A stretch of 64,000 nt of DNA from Cyprinodon diabolis (taxonomy: Eukaryota; Chordata; Actinopteri; Cyprinodontiformes; Cyprinodontidae). Within the stretch, counting starts at the first letter, position 1. The number at the start of each line of letters is the position of its first letter. The stretch covers positions 34,363,196 to 34,427,195 of the forward strand of contig CM060075.1 in assembly GCA_030533445.1 (NCBI GenBank), in the 5' to 3' direction. The notes beneath the pieces are model-generated. The model did no database searches. It saw only the letters and a program-made list of their open reading frames with translations, and had not been told where the DNA came from. The position numbers and the translations under genes are program-made. This document shows positions 50,320 to 61,441 of the stretch, piece after piece.

Positions 50320-50810
50320 TATTCAGTTGAATTCAGACTATTTATATAGAGGCAATTCAAAACACGTCATCTCAAGGCACTTTACAGTTCACCAGATCAT
50401 ACAGTCAGATTGATAAAAAAAAGTTTTCTATCTAAGGAAAACCAGTTGATTGCATCGACTCATTGACTCGAATGCAATCCCTCACACTAAGCATGCTTGT
50501 AGCAACATTGGAAAGGAAAAACTCCCTTTTAACAGGAAGAAACCTCCAGCAGAACCAGGCTCAGCGTTCAAGGAGATGCAGAGATACAAAAGGCTACTGT
50601 AAAAGGCGGCCCCGTCCAGGAAACCCACAGCCAGGCAGATGAGCTCTGAGCCAGCTCCCATGTCAGAGGATGAAGAGAGCACATCCAGCCAGTCACAGTC
50701 AGAGAAACAGGACTACACTGGAAAACAGGCCGATCTCCAACATCTATAAACAAAGATGTTAATGGCAGCAGCACAACTGATATTTCTCTTCAGGATGGTG
50801 TCACAGCCAA
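50320..50810. repeat. Dispersed fish repeat
   Basis: Contains AAAACTCCCTTTTAACAGGA then AGAAACCTCCAGCAGAACCAGGCTCAG, recurrent wording of a common teleost interspersed repeat, as I recall it. No coding capacity; open frames here are incidental. Confidence 0.6.
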
Positions 50811-50814
50811 ACAG

Positions 50815-51125
50815 GAAATGACGAGGCAACTTATATGGTGCTTTTTCAAGTCAGAAGACTTGACCAAAGCGCTTTACATTAAATTCAGTCATTCACCCAT
50901 TCACACACACACTCGCACACTCATGGTGGCAAACTACATTGTAGCCAAAGCTGCGCTTGGGCTCACTGACAGAAGCAAGGCTGCCGTACACTGGCGCCAC
51001 CACTAGTGACCACCAACAGTAGACAATGCAGGTGAAATGTCTTGCCCAAGGATACAACGACACTGAAAGACGAAGCAGGGCCTCGAACCAACAACCTTTC
51101 GATTGCAGAGCAAACTCCCGCACCA
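50815..51125. repeat. Dispersed SINE-like repeat
   Basis: Runs from TATATGGTGCTTTTTCAAGT through GAAATGTCTTGCCCAAGGAT to CTCGAACCAACAACCTTTCG, a frequent fish repeat arrangement. Adjacent to the repeat at 50320, so this is a repeat cluster. Confidence 0.6.
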
Positions 51126-52351
51126 GAGGAGCCTCCTGCCACTGTCACCCACTTATTTGCATTTGCGTATTATAGCCATGTATTTGCAGCGGGCTATTTC
51201 TGTATCATGTGTCGACTTTGCTGCCCTATATGTTCTTTGTTAAGATCTTTTCTCATCTCTTTTTATCTTTGCATGTGGTTTTGTGTTTGTATGTTGGTCT
51301 CAATTTTTTGTTTACAGGAACCACAATTGTTTGTTTAATGAACTGTATTCAGGTTATTAGTCCTGAGCATACTGCTAGAGTTAAGGTACAGTAAAGTTAC
51401 TTGGATTAAAGCAATTCATTATCGACAGCATTGAGGATTACGCATGCTGCTTGATCACAGAGACGCATGATGTCACCGTTATAATTTTTAATGTAATTTT
51501 GATATATATTTTTTTATGTTGGATGACCCGTTCTTTAAAAGAAATTGATGTTTAAAAGAAATACAAAGACTAGACTTAAAGGGGCAGTCTTGCTTGTGTT
51601 CTCTTACTGTTTATGCCAACACTATCAAAATTGCGGTATCATCCTTTGAAACTGCTGGTGGTCGAACATCTTTCCAAAACAAAAGTTCTTGTGACAGAGC
51701 AAAATTAAAGGAAAGACAAACCCAGGGGGTTGAAAATGAGACAAAATCAGATGCATCCAAACATTTTTTTCTTTAATTACAAAACAAGAAAGAGATTATG
51801 AACTTGTAAATTATGATCCCATTTATAGTAAAATAAACTATAAATGGGTGGCCTCAACTCATGTCACTTCAAGGAATGTCCTTGAAAAGATATGATTGGG
51901 GAAAAAAATGTCTTTAGTGGTTTGCATAACACTTCAAAAACCTGGCTCTAAGGGCTAAACGTTTATATCCAGTGCATCAGTGTATCCAGGTAACAAAACT
52001 CTTCTTAGCACCAGCCTGGAAATGATATTTAAAAAGATTACTTTATAGTGAAGACTTTACTAAATTTACTTTGACCTGCATGTCTTTTCAAATGTGAAAT
52101 TGAATTTCAACAATTTTAGATTAAGGAAGCACAATAATAGACAGAAAGCTGTAGAAATTAACTTTTTTTCCCAGCTGTTATGTAGAGAAAACCCTTCTAA
52201 TCCATATAAGCTTGTTTAAATACTATAATAAAGTCTTCCATAGTGATTAAATAACTAATTGTCCATAGATATTTGAATTAGTTAGTTTAGTTGAACTATT
52301 TGAGTAAGTTAAAAGTAACAATTTTTAAAGGTGTTTTACCAGATCTTTCTG
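51126..52351. other. Noncoding spacer
   Basis: Nothing recognised in this AT-rich stretch. Confidence 0.5.
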
Positions 52352-53880
52352 AACTAATGGGACGTGCCTGGAACACCTCACCAGGGAAACGTCCAGGAGG
52401 CATCCTCACCAGATGCCACCTCAACTGGCTCCTCTCTGAGTCCTCCCCGGATGACTGAGCTCCTCACCCTATGTCTAAGGGAGAACCCAGACACGCTACA
52501 GAGAAAACTAATTTCAGTTGCTTGTATCCGGGATGTCATTCTTCCGGTCATGACCCAAAGCTCATGACCATAGATGAGAGTAGGAACATAGATCGACTGG
52601 TAAATCGAGAGCTTTGCTTCTTGGTGCAGCTCTCTCTTCACCACAACAGACCGGTATAGCGCATATGCTTCACAGCAGATGTCGCCTATCGATCTCCCGC
52701 TCCATCTTCCCCTCATTCATGAACAAGACCCCAATATTCTTAAACTCCTCCACTAGGGGCAGTACATCCTCCCAGACCCGGAGAAGGCACTCTACCCTTT
52801 TCCGGCTCAAGACCATGGTCTCGGATTTGGAGGCACTGATCCTCATCCCGGTCGCTTCACACTAGGCTGCGAACCGCTCCAGTGAGAGCTGTAGATTGTG
52901 CCCTGATGAAGCCAACATGACCACATTATCTGTGAATAACAGAGACACTATCCTAAGGCCACTAAATCAGATCCCCACAACACCTTGGCTATGCCTAAAA
53001 ATTCTGTCCCTAAAAGTTATGAACAGAATTGGTGACAAAGGGAAACCTTGGCGGAGTCCAACCCTCACCGGAAACTCTGACACTGGTCGTACAGAGACCT
53101 AACAGCCCTTATTAAAGGGCCTGGTACTCCATACTCCCGGAGTACCCCCCACAGGACCCCAGAGGAACCTGGTTGAATGCGTTGTCCAGATCCACAAAAC
53201 ACATGTAGACTGGTTGGGAAAACTCCCATGCACCCTCCAGGATCCCGCTGAGGGTGTAGAGCTGATCCAGTGTTCCACGGCCAGCACAGAAACCACACTG
53301 CTCCTCCTGAATCCGAGATTCGACTATCTGAGGGACCCTGCTTTCCAGAACCCCGGAATAGACCTTACCAGGGAGGCTTAAGAGTGTGATTCCTCTGTAG
53401 TTTGAACACACCTTTTGGTCCCGGTACACATCAGCTCCTTCTGGAGTCCCACAGGTCAATAAAGCCGGATAGGACTTCTTCCTCAGCTTGACAGCTTCCC
53501 TCATCACTGGTGTCCACCAGCGTGTTCGAGGGTTGCCGCTGCGACATGCCCCGACAAACTTACAGCCACTGCTCTGACTAGCTGCCTCGACAATAGAGGC
53601 ACGGAACATGGTCCACTCTGCCCTTAATGTTCCCCACCTACCTCGAAACATGTTCAAAGCTCTCCCGGAGGTGGGAGTTAAAGCTGCTTCTCATGGGGGT
53701 TTTTGCCAGACATTCCCAGCAAACCCTCACAATATGTTTGGGCCTACCAGGTCTGACCGCCCCCCCACCTCTCTGCCTTGGGTGACCCTATTAGGGGGCA
53801 TAAAGCCCCCAGATAGAATAGCTTCTAAGGTCATTGGGAGACTCAAACTCCTCCACAATAATAAGATGGAAGCCCAGGGG
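52352..53880 (-). mobile_element. LINE retrotransposon remnant with reverse-transcriptase pieces
   Basis: Minus-strand frames, broken by frameshifts, spell non-LTR retrotransposon reverse-transcriptase blocks. The 5' part (53657-53112) has NYRGITLLSLPGKVYSGVLE, EEQCGFCAGRGTLDQLYTL and CFVDLDNAF, the last matching the F-D-x-x-x-A-F-D active-site block with its second Asp changed to Asn. The C-terminal part (52716-52378) has ALYRSVVVKRELHQEAKLSI and YVPTLIYGHELWVMT. The central YADD region is lost or unreadable. Both ends are truncated and the element is dead. The clade was not assigned with confidence. Confidence 0.85.
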
Positions 53881-56009
53881 CAGCCCAACTGGGATATCCT
53901 TTGGACAATAAAGTATACAAAATCAGCACTTGTTCAGATTTCCATTTGAATACATTACTGTATAATGTAGGGTGGGAGCTATTAGCAGCTGGCTCTGCTG
54001 AGGGGTTGCTTTAAATATGCTTTTTTGTTGGGTTTGATGTCCCTTACCTTACTCTTCAAAGTAACCCCAACATTTTCTTTGGGGTAAAGAGTAATGCCAC
54101 GTTCATACCGCAAGCAGCACAGGCAGCAGAAGCAGCTAATTTACATGCAAAGTCAATAGTTGATGCGCACCTTGGGGCAGCAAAAGGTCCCGCAGCACGT
54201 TTTGAAAAGCAGGAGCAGCTGAAGCAGTGCTTTGTGCTGCTCAACTCACCACATCAAACAATCAGAGAAGCTGATTTTGGAGTGAATGTAGCAAAACTCA
54301 GCAAACTGGATTTAGCACCTTTGCTCTCTTTCAGACCCTGTAGCCTGATTCTCCAATCAAGTAGAATTTGTACCGTAATCTTATAAAATGCTATTGAACC
54401 ATTTAACCAAAAGGGCAAGACCCTTTTGACAAAGTAATGTGACTGTTTCACCCACTGAAGAAAACACTTTAGCTTTAATCCACACCTTCGAAGCACATCC
54501 ACCCTGCTTGTGCAGCTTTTTCTGACACATCTTCCTTCCTCTCAACTTTCAAATGAATATACATGTTTTCAGTCCTTCATGAACAATCAACTTAGATTTT
54601 TTTTGCCCTGGGTAGGTTTTTTTTCTTTATAAACTTTTTCTACTTTTGCTAAAATAATTAGGAGATCAAAGTCAATAAAAAAAACATTTGTTATTGAATA
54701 CAAAAACTATTAAAGAATATTATATTATTATGACATTAATTTGTGTTTGTTGAAGCTGAGAAAAGCTGCTATGTTAATATAGTTGTGTTATAAAATAGTA
54801 GCACCTAATTTTGTAGCTGGAGCCCCCTTTTTTATCTGTGTCCCCACTAAAGCAAATTTCCTCAATACCTATTGCTGCATTCAAATACATTATTTCCCGG
54901 TTTTCTCCACAAACAAATCCGTGACAAATAAAAGCCAATAAAGCACTGCTTTTCATAACCAAAACTTCTATTAGAATAAATGCAAATAAAAATAATCAAA
55001 ACTTTCACTGAAAATAAATGAACAACATCAAATTAGGAATATCTATTATGCCAGTGCTGATTTAGATAATAAGATTAAGCAGCAGTTAGATTTATTATTT
55101 ATTCATATCATTTGTCCTTACTGTGACCTCTGACAGTCAGTGCGGAGCCAGAAAAAAAGGAAACATATCGACATTTCCTGAAAGTCCTCCAGGATGAAGG
55201 GGGTGGGTTTGGGGGGTAGGGGTCTTCCCAAGAGCAACTTATAGTAGTAAAAGTAAATGTTTGCATATAACACACAGGGCTTTACTCATACAGGGATACT
55301 TGGAAGCAGCAAGAAGTCACTGAGTTAACATCTCTATATAGGGACATATGAGTGATCAGATGCATGTGTCTGACCAGGACAAGTAAAAATTCAACTTTTT
55401 CCCATTTATGATGGCTTCAATGAATTTCAAATACATGTATTTATTGAATAAATATATTGCATGCCTATATAGCATATATTTCTAAAAAGTGAATCTCTCC
55501 AGCTGTCTGCTCAGTCAAAATTAGATTTGTCTCTTGTGCTAAAATGAAGAGAGTGTTGACAGCTTTGTTGCACTGTTTGCTCAAAGGACTGTTTGCTTAT
55601 GTTTGAGCCAACATGAGAGAGAAAGAGGGAGACAAGGTACGTGCTTTCAGCCATGCTTCATGACTAGAGCAGAGTTTCAGAGTGGGAGGTGAGGGATGAG
55701 CGGGGGCTGCGGGGGCAGGGGTGTCCAGCCACAGTGACTCCTGGTTAGGAACGGGGGCAGGTGCTTGAATTTGGTAACAACTGCATCTAACATATAATAC
55801 AACAGATAAGTCTCAATGCTTTCAATAAATAATGATCAAAAATGGGAAAAATAATTAGATTCGGGGGGGGATTCACCGTTTATGAATTATGGGCAGTGAG
55901 TGTAAATACATTTTACTTATATGACTCTGTGTTTTGGTCTCTCATCTAGAGTTTGGGCTTGCAGCCAACTAGATCTGCTCCTCTGGCGCGACTCAAGACA
56001 GGAAGCTGA
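53881..56009. other. Intergenic
   Basis: No gene recognised. A GC-containing patch at 54090-54240 repeats GCAGC-type words and may be an old element, unassigned. G-rich sequence (GGGGGTGGGTTTGGGGGG-like) lies near 55198-55222. Confidence 0.5.
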
Positions 56010-56140
56010 TATAAAAGAATAGGGGGACCCAACAGGAGCCGAGACAGAAGCTACTGAAGACGCTGGAAGTTATTGTTTCTACTTTTAAGAGTCCCGACTG
56101 GCAACAATTATATCATTAATTGTGACGTCAAAGAGTAGGT
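56010..56140 (+). promoter_or_regulatory. Possible TATA promoter and noncoding first exon
   Basis: TATAAAAG at 56010-56017 is followed 30 bp later by a less AT-rich stretch that has no long frame. That stretch contains a full CRE palindrome, TGACGTCA (56123-56130), and then donor-like AAAGA|GTAGGT. It looks like a first exon of a plus-strand transcript, but no matching coding exons were identified with confidence downstream. Confidence 0.3.
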
Positions 56141-58479
56141 AGGGGATCTCAAGTATTATTTCTTCACATACTCCTGTTGCCAGTAAACAATACAACAATG
56201 TGATTGTAAACTGTAATTGCCTATAGCCTCCACTTATAGCTCAATGATAGCAAAACAGCTTTAAGAGGCCAGCACATTACAAATGAGAGAAATATATCCT
56301 ATATACCTGTTTAGTATATATTAATAAAGTTGTTTGTGTGATGTTTTTGTCACTAAGAAGAATAGTTCCAATAAAAATAAAATAAAAAACTCTATGTGTT
56401 CATATATACATTTTTGGATTTATCCTGTAAGAACAATGTAGCAGAGAGGAGCAACAAATAAAAACATATACGTTCTGAACCATATTAAAACACATCTTAA
56501 AGCCATACAAAGGTGCCATGAAGAGGGATTCCTGACCCTCTATTGGATCCAGGGATCACAAATAAAATTTATTATTAGTGGTGTGAAACATTTACATGCA
56601 TGGTCTGTATAGAAGGTTGCTGCAAAGTCAAAGATGCAAGGCAAGAAAAACTCAAGGTAGGACACAACCATAGGGGTAAATATGCAAGCTTTTTTTTTCT
56701 AAACCTAATGGTTGGACAGTTTTTGTAAAATACTCTTGATCAGACTTGAGTTTAAATCCGACTATCAGAGTTAAAACTAAAAACAAACACTCCTGGTTTT
56801 TACTTTCTTTGCATTTTATAATCTTTATCTTCAGACCTGTTATACATCTGGAAACTTCCCCTTTAATGTAAATGTGTCTCCAGCTGCAAATGCATCATTA
56901 GTAAACTCCAGCCCCCGCCTCTCCTACACTTCTCCCCATTGCCAAACAGCCATCTGTGGCATTCTCTCTGGCTGCAGCCTATAACCTTACACCCGTTATC
57001 TAATGAACTCCTCATCACTTGTAGCTACCACCTCATAATCTTTCCACTCTTGTAACCATGACTTGCAGGATTGATTTAAATTTCCAAGGTGGGTTGAATA
57101 ATTCAATTCAATAAAAAAAAAAACTTTATTTATCCTAAGGCAAATTAAATTAAGTTAGTATTTTGTCCAACTCCTTAGATCTATTCCGTGTCATTCATTA
57201 TTGCTGTTAAAAGTAGCTTGTTGCTTGATTATGTCTCTAAAAAGATGAAGGTGAAGGAACAGCAGATAAAAGGACTTGGATGAGGCCCTGGATGATTAAT
57301 AAGACATGTAAAGCACTGCTTTCAACCAATCAATCTGAGAAAAATTTTAAAAAACAAGTGAATGCCTTTGTTTTCACTTTTCTTCTCAGTTTGTCCACGA
57401 ATCCCACCGTTAACCATCCTCCCATGACCCTTTACAAAAAATGTTGGTCTGATGGAAGTTTTATCTGGTTAAATTTAGGTTACAATGATTAAGCAATGGT
57501 AATTAACCCTAGAGCCTTTGACCAATACCTGATGTTTAGCAGCAAGCGCAAAAAAAAAATCTGACAATAAGTCAGAAAACATAAAAGAGAAAATTGTATA
57601 AAGCTAAACACTAAAGCCTGAATCTAAAATTTTACTGCATTAATGGTCAAATGTCTTTGCAGAGACAAATATTTAAGAGTTACCATTCTATTGCACATTG
57701 AAAAAATATTAAAAACTCTTCTGTTTCAGAGCGCTTCATGAGGTACAAGTACATCAAATTGTTAATGGTTATCCCAAGTCAGTGAATAATAATAAACGCC
57801 ACCCTAAAGTTATTCATACTACTTGCTTAATGTTTTTTTTTCTGAACAGAAATATCCTGTTAAGTTTAAGTCAAAACTTCTATCTAAGAAACTTTGAGGT
57901 CAGACAGCCACCCTGCCTTCGCCACAACCTAGAGCCCCCTCCACAAAGAATTGTTCTCCTATCCATAAATCCTGAAATGCCTGAAAATAAAATGGTTAAT
58001 CGAAAACTTTATCTGTCTGGAATGTTAATAATCTTGTTCATTAAATGTAAGATAAAAACAGAAACTTTGAAAGAAAGAGTACTGAAAACATTTTATACAG
58101 TGAAAAAATCCTCAAAAAGAACAATGAAACCATCTTCGGACCACTTTAATGTGTTATTGTGACTCATTACACTGGAAAATACACAAATCAACAAATTGTT
58201 CCTGGAGGCTAGAAGCAGTTGCTGGACTCATTCATGAAATCCACTATAGTTAGTACAACACCAGACACACATTTTAGCTCTTTGAATTATTTTCCAGGCC
58301 GAATAAATTTTCCAATCCACCAGGAAGATTCATCAGAGAAATAAAGCAGCAGCAGTCTCCTGCTCTCCATTCTTTTACTTAAATTCTGTTTTGGATTCCT
58401 TTTTTGGGAAGTGGTGTTTTTTAACTGCCCCTCTGGACGCCTTGTTGCAACTTTCAACAGTCTTTCTCTGTGTTAATAG
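56141..58479. other. Noncoding, no recognised gene
   Basis: AT-rich. A 126-codon plus frame at 57782-58162 is lysine-rich and matches nothing I know; I treat it as chance. A repeat tail (AACTTTATTTATCCTAAGGC) is near 57122. Confidence 0.45.
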
Positions 58480-58589
58480 ATGCACCCAAACCATCAGTCC
58501 GTGTTGAAAATGATGTCTTACATATTACTCCAAAGGAGACAGTTTTTGAATGTGCAACATTCCACCTCACAGTGACTGAAGCATCATAA
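58480..58589 (+). other. Possible orphan coding exon
   Basis: After a good acceptor (TCTTTCTCTGTGTTAATAG|AT) one frame reads PSVRVENDVLHITPKE and then FECATFHLTVTEAS before a stop at 58587-58589. The residue pattern (alternating hydrophobic and polar, one Cys) resembles a beta-sandwich strand region of an Ig or fibronectin-like receptor. It could be a last exon or a decayed exon. I cannot name the gene. Confidence 0.25.
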
Positions 58590-58600
58590 CCATTAAATTC

Positions 58601-59498
58601 TTCAAGGTATAGTGGGTATTTTCACAAATTTTTGAATAGACTGGCCTTCTCTACTTAAAGCTACAGTGTGTAATTTTTAGCGACATCTAACGTCCAGACT
58701 GCAGACCGCAGCAACATGAACATCTCCCCCCCACCGCTTCTCCCCCCCAACAGTGCGGCGAGCGTTACGGGACAAAATGTCTTCCACGACGTCCGCATCA
58801 CCTACCTTCTCAAGTGATGAGGTTTGTTTACATAGATAATTTTACAGATAGTATTTTCAGGCATAATACTGCCATCTATTGTTCAGTACCGTCTCAGTTC
58901 ATCTCTCTCAACTTGCCGTAGTTACTTTCAAGCGTAATGGGCGATCTCGCAATCGCTAGTTTGTTGGCTCTGCGCTGCCGTAGCGCAAAGATGTCTGCCT
59001 CCATGGCTGCGAGACCCGCTCCTATGTAATTATAAATAACGAATTCTAAGGCAACGCAAATATTAAGGTTAAGAGGCTGAGCTTGTAGATGATGATAAAT
59101 AACATAGCTATGTTTAATATATTACATTTCTGACTGTATATCCCTGTAATTATTACACACTGTAGCTTGAAAAAAAAAAAAAACAAATAAATTAATATGC
59201 ACAACCGTGTACCCACTCCCGATAGGAAAGGCCAATTAAACATGTGCAAGAGCCCATTTATCCTCGTGCTCGCTCTGTTTAAAAGTTGCAGTCTGCATCG
59301 CTCATACAAGCTACTTTCCAAAAAAGATTTGCAATTTTTCCACTATGTCAGACTCACCACCGGTAAGTGAAAATATGGACGAGCAAGTGGGACGGCCTTA
59401 CATTCTGGTGAACGTATTGCCAGAATGATAGACAATTAGGAGGACCACTTATTTTGATGATCCAATAAGAAAAAGGACATCCTCCACTATACCTTTAA
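58601..59498. mobile_element. TTAA miniature element, copy 2, with insertion
   Basis: Left end TTCAAGGTATAGTGGGTATT and right end GGACATCCTCCACTATACCTTTAAG pair as inverted repeats and match copy 1 at 33782. The interior CTCACCACCGGTAAGTGAAA is shared too. It is enlarged from about 226 bp to about 900 bp by the element at 58655 and other sequence. Confidence 0.75.
58655..59170. mobile_element. Nested miniature transposon (AGCTACAGTGTGTAAT ends)
   Basis: Perfect inverted ends AGCTACAGTGTGTAAT and ATTACACACTGTAGCT bound a 516-bp insert inside the element at 58601. TTAA precedes the left end; the right border is TGAA, one change from TTAA. The interior includes a CpG-rich patch. No coding domain. 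Confidence 0.8.
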
Positions 59499-60256
59499 GA
59501 TCTCAAAAAAACAGTTCAAATTAGCTCAATTGCTAGCAAAGGCATGTAATGCTAGTTTTTAAGGTATGGCTAATAAAACACAGTTATACCTTTGGCTATA
59601 AAAATGATCTTGGTGCTTTTTGCAGAGTGGACAGCTACCAACTTAAATGATTCAAAGGGAGCTTCATCGGTCAAGTTGCTGCACAGAAACAAGAACTTTG
59701 GTTCACTTTTGCTTTTAATGTGCAAACATTTGAAATACAAAAAAAACTGGAAGCATTTCATCAATTGTTTTAATAGAATTTTATTCAGAAGCTGAGCAGA
59801 AAATCATGATGAGTCTTACAGGCAAAGATCATAGTCTTTGTATGATTAAAGCATGTGAATTAGTAAGATAACTAAAATAAATTAATTAATAGCATTCACA
59901 TGTATTGAATAAGTTTCAATGTACACAGTTTTTTTTGTTTGTTTTTTTTACAAAAAGAACAGGCAACAGTTAAGATAATGCAAACATGTGTAGCTTTGAC
60001 CAAGGTGGTCATTAAAAATGCCTTCAGCCTAGGGAGAGAAACTTTGTCTGCTGTTGCTCATTTTGGCTAATAGCACTCTTAAGCACTGAGTTGAAGGTAA
60101 CAGGAAGCAGTTTGTGTAGGATTTAGGCCAGTTCAGACCTGTTACTTGCACAAGACGACCTCCTATGGCGGAGGTCTTCAACAGGGGGTCCGCGACCCCT
60201 AGGGGGTCCACAGAGGTACACGAAGGTTTTGGTTGATTAGACCTTTTTTTAATATT
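59499..60256. other. Noncoding spacer
   Basis: Nothing firmly recognised. Confidence 0.45.
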
Positions 60257-60278
60257 CCCCCCCCCCCCCCCCCCCCCC
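60257..60278 (+). repeat. Poly-C tract (22 C)
   Basis: Uninterrupted run of 22 C; G-run on the minus strand. Slippage-prone. Confidence 0.95.
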
Positions 60279-60381
60279 GCAATTTTTTCCACTAACTGAA
60301 TATTTTAAATACACATTAACATGAATTCAACACACTGTAGTAAACAGATAAATGGAGGCAGAAGATGTCCTTCATCAATGC

Positions 60382-60973
60382 CAGTGGCGGTTCTAGACCA
60401 AATATACCAGGGGGCCAGGAGGGGGCCAGAGTGTTTTAATGGGGGCCCAGAAAAGCATGAAATAAAAAAAAAACAGGGCAAGGGTTTCAAATATATTAAG
60501 AGAGCTGCATGAAGTGAAATTTCTATTCGATTAGGTTTAATTAAAATTCTATTTCTTATTACATCAATAAACATTCATAAATTAGGAATTTTACATATTT
60601 TTGACTTAATTTAGGTTAAAATTACCATTTGCTCTAAAATATAAATGAGAACTCAAGAAAAATTGATAAATTCAGCCATAAAAATTTGAGCTTTTGTTTT
60701 GAAAAAAACATTTAGCAGATGGAAACTGGGATCCTATCCTAATCCCACTGAAGTCATCACCTTATTGTTTTAAATAATTAGTAAAACAGAATTTGTACAA
60801 AAAAGAAATTAAATAGATCCAAAGGACCTATCAGTAACCATGTCTGTTCCAGCGCATATCATCATTAGAGTTTCTTTGAGTATTATGTCTTCAGTAGAGG
60901 GGCCATAACAGTGGCCAGGACATGATCAACAGGGGAACTGGCCCCCGTTGGCCCCTGTCTGGAACCACCCATG
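60382..60973. mobile_element. Non-autonomous hAT element with 8-bp TSD
   Basis: Left end CAGTGGCGGTTCTAGACC pairs with the complement of the right end GTCTGGAACCACCCATG, with a few mismatches. A perfect 8-bp target duplication, ATCAATGC, lies at 60374-60381 and 60974-60981. GGGGGCC-rich subterminal blocks are present on both arms. No transposase. Confidence 0.85.
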
Positions 60974-61059
60974 ATCAATGCACACATTCAGCGACACAAA
61001 GGGAGCTCTTTCAAGCTGGGCACCATTTCATTCACAACACCTGTCCCATCAATGAGGAA

Positions 61060-61110
61060 TCCGAATCAGAAATACTTTAATAACCCCAGGGAGAAATTAC
61101 TTTTGTCACA
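61060..61110 (+). repeat. Short repeat tail
   Basis: AATACTTTAATAACCCCAGG then GAGAAATTAC, related in form to common fish retroelement tails ending in AATACTTTATTGATCCC. Confidence 0.4.
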
Positions 61111-61343
61111 TTACACCACATGTAATACAGGGACTATAGGACCAGTTTGATATAACACAATTTCACACAAAATATATAATTAGGGAGTCCTCGCTGCATC
61201 TCGCCATCAGTTTGGTGGCTGGCCTGGAAAACTTTGAAGACTCTTGTCCTATGGTCCTTTTTCCAGAACGTGTCCATCTGTGAGGACAAAACCAGACCCC
61301 CCCTCCTTTGATCAATGGTGTCTTGTGTAAACCTGAGGTTTCA

Positions 61344-61346
<3 letters not shown>

Positions 61347-61437
<91 letters not shown>
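61347..61437. repeat. (AT)n microsatellite, 91 bp
   Basis: An uninterrupted AT dinucleotide tract of about 45 units. Open frames reading Ile-Tyr repeats across it are artefacts. Confidence 0.98.

Positions 61438-61441
<4 letters not shown>

Noticed and set aside
57782..58162. 126-codon plus-strand frame
   Set aside because: Lysine/asparagine-rich in AT-rich DNA, no recognisable domain or conserved motif; likely chance, though it lies near the orphan exon candidate.
59592..59795. Frame after a TTTTTGCAG acceptor reading EWTATNLNDSKGASS
   Set aside because: Soon turns into low-complexity Lys/Leu sequence; no donor and no family match.
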